Under the pieces are notes generated by a model, which ran no database searches, was not told the DNA's origin, and was given only the letters and a program-made list of their open reading frames with translations. From DATMQA01 sp035566895 (GTDB lineage Bacteria; Verrucomicrobiota; Verrucomicrobiia; Limisphaerales; UBA8199): a DNA stretch of 25,479 nt. Shown here one piece after another: positions 15,876 through 23,300 of this stretch. Each line of letters starts with the position of its first letter. Position 1 is the stretch's first letter. Where the stretch lies: contig DATMQA010000046.1 of the NCBI GenBank assembly GCA_035566895.1, positions 1 through 25,479 of the forward strand. Direction: 5' to 3'. A program made the translations under genes and the position numbers.

Positions 15876-16889
15876 ATGAAACTGAGCATTGTCATTATTT
15901 GTTGGAACGATCTGAAAGTAATCATCAACTGCCTCAAGTCGATCTTCGATGAGACGGCGAATCTTGATTTCGAAGTGATTGTTTCGGATAACGGCTCAAC
16001 GGACGGCTCCCGCGACCACATCCGGCAGCAATTCCCTAAGGTCCGAATTGTCGAAAATGGGGCCAACCTCGGTTTTGCCAAGGGGAACAACGCCGGCATC
16101 GCCGTCGCCAAAGGGGAGTATATCCTCATTCTGAATCCGGACACGATCATTCACGACCGTGCGCTTGAGAAGTTGGTTGCGTTTGCCGAACGCCATCCCG
16201 ACGGAGGCGCTTTCGGCTGTCGTGTTCTCAATCCGGATGGCTCATTTCAAAATCCCGCACGCCCCATACCCACCGTTTTTGGCTACTTGGTCGCTGCCCT
16301 GCGCCTGCAATGGCTGGGGCACCTCTCGAAAGTTTTCGAGTCCAACGTTTACCCGGGGTGGCAGGGGCAAAACGAGCGTCCGATCGGTTACCAATCGGGT
16401 TGTTGCGTCCTGTTTCGGGGCGAGCTGCTTCGGCGTCTCGGGAGTTTCGATGAGCGCTTTTTCTATCATTTCGAGGAGAGCGACCTGTGTTTTCGAGTCT
16501 GGAAATCGGGAGCTTCGGTTGTGTTTTATCCCGGCGCTGAAATAACCCATTTGGGCGGGCAATCCGTCGGGCGGTTTCCGATCCGGTTTGCCTTGGAGAC
16601 CTATCGCAGCGGCTACCGGTTCTTTTACAAACATTTCGGCACCAAGGGGCTGTTGCGCCTACGCAAGGTTTACTTGTTGAATCTCTTCCTTCGCTTCGCC
16701 GGTTACAAACTCTTGAACTGCTTTAGGCCCACCGAGGCATTGCAAAACCGCTTGAAGATGTACCAGGTCGTTACCAGGTGGAATCTGCGGCTCAACCCCG
16801 TCCGTTTTATTCAGAATGGAGATGAGCCGGACGTCGGCTATGAGCCTTTGGCTCCAGCGCCGAAAATGGCAGAGAGCATGGTTGGTTAA
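15876..16889 (+). CDS. Glycosyltransferase family 2, rhamnosyltransferase-like
   Basis: A 337-residue GT-A enzyme. It begins M-K-L-S-I-V-I-I-C-W-N-D, followed by V-S-D-N-G-S-T-D-G-S, N-L-G-F-A-K-G-N-N-A-G-I, and the L-N-P-D-T motif (Asp89) that stands in for DXD in the WbbL/rhamnosyltransferase-like branch. The catalytic-side region shows G-C-C-V-L-F-R-G, F-D-E-R-F-F-Y-H-F-E-E-S-D-L-C-F-R, and I-T-H-L-G-G-Q-S. This set of motifs is characteristic of GT2 enzymes that often transfer deoxyhexoses such as rhamnose, but the donor here is an inference. An open frame extends upstream to 15756 inside the acyltransferase gene; the ATG at 15876, which starts exactly at the first beta-strand, is the right start. 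Confidence 0.92.
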   Translation: MKLSIVIICWNDLKVIINCLKSIFDETANLDFEVIVSDNGSTDGSRDHIRQQFPKVRIVENGANLGFAKGNNAGIAVAKGEYILILNPDTIIHDRALEKLVAFAERHPDGGAFGCRVLNPDGSFQNPARPIPTVFGYLVAALRLQWLGHLSKVFESNVYPGWQGQNERPIGYQSGCCVLFRGELLRRLGSFDERFFYHFEESDLCFRVWKSGASVVFYPGAEITHLGGQSVGRFPIRFALETYRSGYRFFYKHFGTKGLLRLRKVYLLNLFLRFAGYKLLNCFRPTEALQNRLKMYQVVTRWNLRLNPVRFIQNGDEPDVGYEPLAPAPKMAESMVG

Positions 16890-16911
16890 CAGCATCAGGG
16901 CCGTTGCAACT

Positions 16912-17964
16912 ATGGACAGACCTCTCATCAGTTTCATGATCTGGTGTTATAACCAGGAAGCCTACATTCGTGAAGCCGTGGAGGGCGCATTGTCCCAGGA
17001 TTATTCCCCCCTGGAAATTGTTATCTGCGATGATTGTTCCAAGGACCGCACGTTTGAGATTGTCCAGGAAATAGCGGCGGGCTACAAGGGACCGCACCAA
17101 CTGGTGCTGAACCGCAATCGCAAAAATTTGGGCATTGGTGGGAACGTGAGCCAGGCGCTGGGGCTTTGCCACGGGGAACTGGTGGTGATGGCCGGTGGGG
17201 ATGACATCTCGCGGCCGGATCGAACTACCCGAACGGTGGAGGCTTGGGAGCTTTCAAAACGCAAGGCCACATCGATATATTCCCGATACACGGTAATAGA
17301 TGAAAAGAGCAAGCAAAGACCGGGGCTGATTTGGGATTGTTTTCCAAAGGGAAGAGCTGGACATGTTCAGCAGCAAGCAACGCCCATTTCTTTCGTTCGA
17401 AGGCGGCGCCCTGCCTTTTGCGGCTGCGCCCACGCCATTTCTCCCAAGCTCTACTCACTGTTTGGTCCGTTGGCGGACAAGATTTGCTATGAAGATACTG
17501 CGCTTGCCTTTCGCACAACCCTGGCAGGTGGAGTGTTTGCCTTCATCAAAGCCCCGTTGGTAAAATACCGATGGCACGGCTCGAATACGACTTTCGGACT
17601 TCACCAGGTTCATCCGCAGAGCGCCGTGGCCTTCCAAGTGGTCCAGGAGAAACGGCGCTGTGAACTGGAAAGATTCGTGGACGTTTATAAAGGTTTCGAA
17701 GCTGATGCGCTGCGTGCCAAAGAGTTGGGCCTGATCCCAGCCGCCGACTACCCAAGGCTCAAGACCAGGATATTGCGGGAACGCCGCCGCTTTGAACTCC
17801 GAAGCGAGCTGCTGGTTTGCCCTTGGTTTCGGCGGTTGTCGATCCTTTGCAAGCTGTATGCGGGATCGTTTCGTCCTCGGGAAATGATGGAGCATTTGCC
17901 GCACCTCCTGCCACGCGATCTTTATTGCGCTGCTGTTACCGCGCGAAATAGACGAGTGGCTTGA
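16912..17964 (+). CDS. Glycosyltransferase family 2
   Basis: A 350-residue GT-A glycosyltransferase beginning M-D-R-P-L-I-S-F-M-I-W-C-Y-N-Q-E. Motifs are I-C-D-D-C-S-K-D, N-L-G-I-G-G-N-V, and the metal-binding A-G-G-D-D-I-S (Asp97, Asp98). The second half has G-C-A-H-A-I-S-P-K-L-Y-S-L-F-G-P-L, Y-E-D-T-A-L-A-F-R (a catalytic-base-type E-D) and L-V-K-Y-R-W-H-G-S-N. The Arg-rich stretch V-R-R-R-R-P-A-F just before G-C-A-H looks unusual but keeps frame with both flanks, so I see no frameshift. An open frame continues upstream to 16816 inside the preceding gene; ATG 16912 fits the fold. Spacing is 22 nt to the GT2 before it and 17 nt to the GT2 after it. Confidence 0.9.
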   Translation: MDRPLISFMIWCYNQEAYIREAVEGALSQDYSPLEIVICDDCSKDRTFEIVQEIAAGYKGPHQLVLNRNRKNLGIGGNVSQALGLCHGELVVMAGGDDISRPDRTTRTVEAWELSKRKATSIYSRYTVIDEKSKQRPGLIWDCFPKGRAGHVQQQATPISFVRRRRPAFCGCAHAISPKLYSLFGPLADKICYEDTALAFRTTLAGGVFAFIKAPLVKYRWHGSNTTFGLHQVHPQSAVAFQVVQEKRRCELERFVDVYKGFEADALRAKELGLIPAADYPRLKTRILRERRRFELRSELLVCPWFRRLSILCKLYAGSFRPREMMEHLPHLLPRDLYCAAVTARNRRVA

Positions 17965-17981
17965 AACCCGGGACAAACCCT

Positions 17982-18998
17982 ATGCAGTATCCTTTGGTCT
18001 CAGCGGTCGTGCTCTGCTACACTCAGGCAAAATTCGTTATTGAATGCCTGGAAGGGGTGCGTGCCCAGCAATATCCGAATCTTGAGCTCATTGTCAATGA
18101 TGACGCCTCGAAGGACGATTCGGCTAACATCATTGAGGCCTGGCTGCAGAAGAGCAACATTCCACATCTGTTTCTCCGCAGCAGCAAAAACCAAGGGCTC
18201 TGCCGCAGCCTTAATCGCGCGTTTTCCCATTGCCACGGAAAGTATATCTGTGGCATCGCAGCGGATGATGTTTGGCTTCCACACAAGTTACTGACGCAGG
18301 TCAAGCTGATGGAACAACTGCCGGAGAAGGTCGGGGTCCTCTATAGCGATGCGTTGCAGATGGATGAGACGGGGAACCTGCTTCCAAAACGGTTCATGGA
18401 GGCCAATAAATCCTTCTCGGTGATGCCGCAGGGAAACATCGAGCATACGCTCTGGGAGGACAATTTCATCCCCGCGATGACGACTTTGGTCCGGCGGGAA
18501 TGTTATAATCGAGTCGGGCTTTTCGATGAAGAGCTGTTTTATGAAGATTGGGACATGTGGCTACGCATCGCCCATCATTTCGAGTTCGCCTACTCGGGGG
18601 GGGTTTCCGCGAAGTACCGGTTGGTTTCCACGTCGATGGCCAGGGCTCAGTTTGGCCGGATTTTCGACAGCACCTGCCAGATTTGCGTGAAGCACCTAAA
18701 GGGCGGCCAACTCGGCAAACCATGCAGACTCACTGCCGCCGATCGGTTGTATAATTACGCCATCGCCTCCTACGAACACATGACCGCGCGGCACAAGCGC
18801 AATCTCCTGCAAGCCCTGCGCTTCAAGCCAAGTCCCGGGATGGCCCTCAGGTGCGTTTTGGCGTTGGCCGGTGTGAACTCCCAAAAATTCGCTCTCCTCA
18901 GGGGAGCATCGCCAAGGCAGAAAGGTCATCGATGCGCTGCAAATTCGAGCCTACGTGCAAACGGCCTTGAACCGGCGGAACTTTCAAAGACAGATTAA
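17982..18998 (+). CDS. Glycosyltransferase family 2
   Basis: A 338-residue GT-A glycosyltransferase: M-Q-Y-P-L-V-S-A-V-V-L-C-Y-T-Q at the N-terminus, V-N-D-D-A-S-K-D-D-S, N-Q-G-L-C-R-S-L-N, and the A-A-D-D-V-W metal-binding motif (Asp95, Asp96). Then come M-T-T-L-V-R-R-E-C-Y, G-L-F-D-E-E-L-F-Y-E-D-W-D-M-W-L-R-I and A-K-Y-R, the catalytic and acceptor region of this branch. The last 40 residues are basic and low in motif content. ATG 17982, with GGGA eight bases upstream, is preferred to a TTG at 17961 that overlaps the preceding stop codon. It is the third consecutive GT2, similar in layout to the preceding one, pointing to stepwise addition of several sugars. Confidence 0.9.
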   Translation: MQYPLVSAVVLCYTQAKFVIECLEGVRAQQYPNLELIVNDDASKDDSANIIEAWLQKSNIPHLFLRSSKNQGLCRSLNRAFSHCHGKYICGIAADDVWLPHKLLTQVKLMEQLPEKVGVLYSDALQMDETGNLLPKRFMEANKSFSVMPQGNIEHTLWEDNFIPAMTTLVRRECYNRVGLFDEELFYEDWDMWLRIAHHFEFAYSGGVSAKYRLVSTSMARAQFGRIFDSTCQICVKHLKGGQLGKPCRLTAADRLYNYAIASYEHMTARHKRNLLQALRFKPSPGMALRCVLALAGVNSQKFALLRGASPRQKGHRCAANSSLRANGLEPAELSKTD

Positions 18999-19047
18999 AC
19001 TTATAATACGCTGCTTCTCAGCGGCAATTCGGCAGTCGGAAAAGTGT

Positions 19048-20121
19048 ATGAGCACTAAAAAACAGAGTAATGCCAAGACGTCTCTGGTGACCGGCGGAGC
19101 TGGTTTCATCGGCTCCCATGTGGCGGAACACCTGTTGGGGATGGGTCATCGGGTGGTCGTGCTTGACGATCTCAGTGGTGGATATCAGGATAATGTTCCA
19201 ACTGGGGCCAGCTTCGTGGAAGGGTCGATTCTGGATCATGGTTTGGTCGACGCCCTCTTTCAGGAGCATAAGTTTGATCACGTTTACCATCTGGCCGCCT
19301 ATGCCGCCGAGGGATTGAGTCATTTTATCAAACGGTTCAATTACCAGAACAACCTTATCGGCTCGGTTAACCTGATTAATGCGGCCATAAACTATGAGGC
19401 GAAATCCTTCGTTTTTACGTCATCCATTGCCGTCTATGGCGCCGGTCAAACCCCCATGAGTGAAGAGATGGTGCCGGTGCCTGAGGATTCCTATGGCATT
19501 TCCAAGCTTGCCGTCGAGCAGGAGTTGAGGGTCTCTCACGAAATGTTTGGACTGGATTATGTCATCTTTCGCCCGCACAACGTCTACGGCGAGCGCCAGA
19601 ACATTGCCGACCGTTATCGCAACGTGGTCGGCATTTTCATGAACCAGATTCTGAAGGGAGAGCCGTTGACCATTTTCGGCGATGGAGAGCAGGAACGCGC
19701 GTTCACGCACATCAATGACGTAGCACCGATCATCGCCGAATCAATCAACTTTCCCGCCGCGCAAAATCAGGTGTTCAACGTCGGTGCCGATGTGCCGTTC
19801 AGCGTCAATCATCTCGCCAAAGCAGTTATGATGGTGATGGGCCTGCCTGGGAAAGTACAACATCTCGAAGCGCGCAAAGAGGTAAAGTTCGCATTCTCTG
19901 ATCACAGCAAGGCGGAACGCGTGTTCGACCGGCGGACCAAGACCTCGCTGGAAGAGGGCCTGCGACGCATGGCGGCTTGGGTCAAGTCGCATGGAGCCAG
20001 GACTAGTGGCGTATTCGAGAATATCGAAGTCGTAAAGAACCTGCCGCCCAGTTGGTTGAAAGCCGCTCGCGAAAAATCTCCCTCGGTCGAACCAAGCCCC
20101 CGCTCGGCATTGGCTCGTTGA
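19048..20121 (+). CDS. NAD-dependent epimerase/dehydratase (extended SDR, GalE-like)
   Basis: A 357-residue extended short-chain dehydrogenase/reductase acting on nucleotide sugars in the cytoplasm. The Rossmann motif T-G-G-A-G-F-I-G-S-H (Gly16, Gly19, Gly22) is followed by V-L-D-D-L-S-G-G, whose Asp indicates NAD rather than NADP. The active site shows T-S-S (124-126) in F-V-F-T-S-S-I-A-V-Y-G and Y-G-I-S-K (Tyr149, Lys153). Substrate-side motifs are F-R-P-H-N-V-Y-G-E-R-Q, I-F-G-D-G-E-Q-E-R-A-F-T-H-I-N-D and F-N-V-G. A 4-epimerase (UDP-glucose/galactose or GlcNAc type) is most likely; dehydratase activity is less so. The ATG at 19048 has GGAAAAG (19038-19044) upstream and is preferred over an in-frame ATG at 18955 inside the GT2 gene. 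It closes the glycosyltransferase run. Confidence 0.92.
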   Translation: MSTKKQSNAKTSLVTGGAGFIGSHVAEHLLGMGHRVVVLDDLSGGYQDNVPTGASFVEGSILDHGLVDALFQEHKFDHVYHLAAYAAEGLSHFIKRFNYQNNLIGSVNLINAAINYEAKSFVFTSSIAVYGAGQTPMSEEMVPVPEDSYGISKLAVEQELRVSHEMFGLDYVIFRPHNVYGERQNIADRYRNVVGIFMNQILKGEPLTIFGDGEQERAFTHINDVAPIIAESINFPAAQNQVFNVGADVPFSVNHLAKAVMMVMGLPGKVQHLEARKEVKFAFSDHSKAERVFDRRTKTSLEEGLRRMAAWVKSHGARTSGVFENIEVVKNLPPSWLKAAREKSPSVEPSPRSALAR

Positions 20122-20370
20122 TCATCTTGAGCGCCCGGCGTTGCACTCCGTACTTTGACCGACAGGTTGTTCCGTAAACAGCGGATTATAAAACTGCCAG
20201 TTTCAAGACTAGTGTCAGGGTATCGCATGATACTTTTGCGGCAGCGCTTTTTGTTTGCCCTGACGGGCTCACGGATGAGTCCTCAATGTGGCCCGCGCCA
20301 CGAGGTCGGACCCCCTGCAACCGACGTTTTCGTGCGGCGCAAGGGCGCTTCGGCAGGTTGGCTAAACGCG
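20122..20370 (+). other. Intergenic or leader region before the giant secreted protein
   Basis: Its 249 nt hold no clear separate gene. The + frame of the giant protein is open from 20131, so part could be coding if an upstream ATG is used. Small inverted repeats are GCCC-TGAC-GGGC (20257-20268) and GTGGC-CCGC-GCCAC (20288-20301). TTGACC (20155) and TATAAA (20187) are too far apart for a standard sigma-70 promoter, and no sigma-54 pattern was found. Confidence 0.4.
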
Positions 20371-23300
20371 ATGAAATGCGCCTGCCTGTGCCTGGCCGGC
20401 CTGGTTCCGTCAGCGCTTCAGGCTCAGACCCAGCCGCTCGTCGCGATTCACGATTCCGAATTGACCCGCGCCTTGGAAGTTATGCCCGCTACCGGCGCCA
20501 CTCCAAAAGGCGCCGGCACCACCGGTTTCCAGTGGTGGCCGACCGATTGGCACTATTTCGTAATGCCCGAAGCGCTCAAGGAAGGGCTGCACTCCGATGG
20601 GACCGCCTTCACAGTCGTAAGTGATTCGAATATCAGCGCCGGTGCTTTGCTGACCAACGGCCTGCCCAAATATCCCATCGTCATCAGCCTAGCCTCTGAG
20701 GCAATTCGCAACGACGAAATCGCGCAACTCACCAACTACGTTGCTGCCGGCGGCTTTCTTTTCGTCGGCGCCTCGGCTTTCACGCGTAATACCAATGGCA
20801 CGACGCGCGGCGACTTCGCCTTCGCCAACGACCTGGGGGTGCACATGGTTGTGTCGGGCCTGACGAACTGGACGCAAAACAACACCTTCACCAAGCAGGT
20901 GGACCATCGGCTGATCTCTCATTTTCCTTCTGGCTCGCTGACCCACCGCCTGCCGGCTTCGTCCGAAGAAATTCCCTGGGGGATTTCGCCCTCCCATCCT
21001 TTCCTGGAACCGCATGATATTTGGCAAGTGTCGGCCGGGGATGCGACGGTCATCGCGACCGGCGACAGTCTGCCCTATTTGCTGGTGAAGCCGTACGGTA
21101 AAGGATATTTTATTTATCATGCGGCGTTCCAGCCTTTGATTGGCCACAGCGGTTTTGCGCCGGGCATGTATGCCTATGGAATTTTTCGAAAGGCAATCGA
21201 GTGGGCGTTCCAGTCAGCGAACCTCGCCGTCCCCAAGCTGAGCCCTTGGCCGTATCCTTACGATGCCGCGTTCATGATTCGGCATGACTTGGAGAATTTC
21301 ACAAATGAGATCGCGGCCATTGCCGCTTCAGCGCAGATTGAATTCACCAACGGCGCGCGAGGCGATTATTATTTCTGCACGGGCACACTGCGCGATGATG
21401 CCTCACCCACCTATGACACCAATGCGATGATTGCCGGGCTGCGACAGGCCGTGACCAATTACGGCGCCACCATCGGCCCTCACAACGGCGGCCTTAGAAA
21501 CCCAAACAACCCGGCGTTGGTTCGCGGCCAGTACGATTACTGGCATTGGGGACCTGATGAAGCGCTGGATGTGACTCCTCCGGGGTACGCCAGCGGAAAA
21601 GCATACGCCATGGCGTCGATGTCCAATTCCTTTGTGGATATTGAGCATTGGCTCTCGGGCATCACTAACGGCCTGCGTGCCTGGTGTGCCTGTTACTTCA
21701 ACGGAACGCGCGAGGCCTCCTACGACATCCAGAGCCAGCTCAATGTCAAAATCACCGGCGAACAGAAACTCACGCCCTGGCCGCATTGGACGGTGTCCAC
21801 CCAGACCTCCGGCAAGCGTTATGTATTGAGCGAACCAGTGAGCGATTGGTTCGTCAATGGCCTGGTCGCACAGTCTCTCGAGCCCTGGCACCCACCCGGG
21901 GTGCAAACCAGCCAGACGATGCATGATGGGGTGGATTTCTACTATAACATGGGCGCGCTCATCAACTTTTATTCGCACACGCTCTCGACTGGGTTGGGAG
22001 GTGCCGGCCAGCTTACACCGGATTACCTCACCTACAGTCTGAATACCAATTTTCACCCGCGAATCTGGTCGGCCAACGCGGTGAGTGTTTATCAATGGTG
22101 GTTGCAGCGGTCCAATGCCCAAATCACTGCCACCAGCTCGACCAACGGCCTGCAGTCGATCGTGACCATTTCAGTTAGCGGGGCAACCGATCCCAACACG
22201 ACCGTCGAGATATTGGTTCCGTATACAAATAACTTTTGCAGCCTTCAAGTGCTCACCAATGGCGTGTTGGCCGCCGGCAACAGCTATCGGACTAACGGCC
22301 AAGTGGTTAAAGTCCGCGTCGGGACGTCCGTCACCAACACGGTCATCAGTTATTACCCGCTCAGTTCCAGCAGTCAGGTTTTTTCGCAGAATTTTGACGG
22401 TGTCACCGCCCCGGGGTTGCCATCAGGCTGGACCACTTCGGCTACCGGCGCCCAAGCCCCTTGGGTTACCCAAACCACGAACAGCGACACGCCGCCCAAC
22501 GCCGCCTTTTCCATCGACGCGACGAACATTGGCCTTAACGAACTGGACTCCCCACCGATAGCGCTCCCGGTAGGCACGACGCAACTCTCATTCCAGAACT
22601 ATTACGACCTGGAGACCGGAGGCGGCAGTATTGGCTATGATGGCGGCGTGCTGGAGATCAAAATCGGCACGAATGCCTACACGGACATTCTGGCCGCGGG
22701 CGGCGGCTTTGCTACCGGAGGATACACCAGTACTATCAGCACCAATTACGGGAATCCATTGGCGGGGCGGCAAGCCTGGAGTGGCAACTCGGCAGGGTTT
22801 GTTATCACACTGGTGAATCTCCCGGCATCTGCGGCAGGCCAAACGGTTCAATTCCGGTGGCGCTGCGGCACCGATAACGCCAACGGCAGGAGCGGCTGGC
22901 GAATCGATACGGTGGCGATCGCATCCACCGTTTGTTTTTGCTGCAGCGGCACCAACACGCCGCCAGTGCTGCCCGCCCAGACCAACCGCACCAGCAGCGG
23001 GACGGCCAGTATCGTGGTCACCAATACCGCCAGCGATACGGACTTCCCCCCCGAGACGCTGAGCTATCAATTGGTCTCGCCACCCGTCGGCGCAGGTATT
23101 GACGCCAATGGAGTGATTGCCTGGACGCCCGCTGTCTCTCAGGTCCCCAGCACCAACCTTATCACCACGATAGTAACCGACAGTGGCCTGCCGCCCTTGA
23201 GCGCCACCAACAGCTTTACCATTACGGTGAATGCCATCCACAACGGGCCGGTCCTGCCGGCGCAAACCAACCGCACGATCAATGAAATGACCACGCTGAC

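Noticed and set aside
14891..16150. A 419-codon open frame on the minus strand across the GT4, acyltransferase and GT2 genes
   Set aside because: It is fully antisense to three genes with clear family motifs; its translation is Arg/Pro/Gln-rich without any recognisable domain. GC-rich codon use explains the lack of stops.
17340..17430. Possible frameshift in the GT2 gene at the Arg-rich stretch
   Set aside because: Sequence on both sides fits GT2 motifs in the same frame, and the alternative frame offers no better continuation.
20155..20192. TTGACC and TATAAA as a sigma-70 promoter for the giant protein gene
   Set aside because: The two boxes are 26 nt apart, well beyond the usual 16-18 nt, and no better pairing is present.
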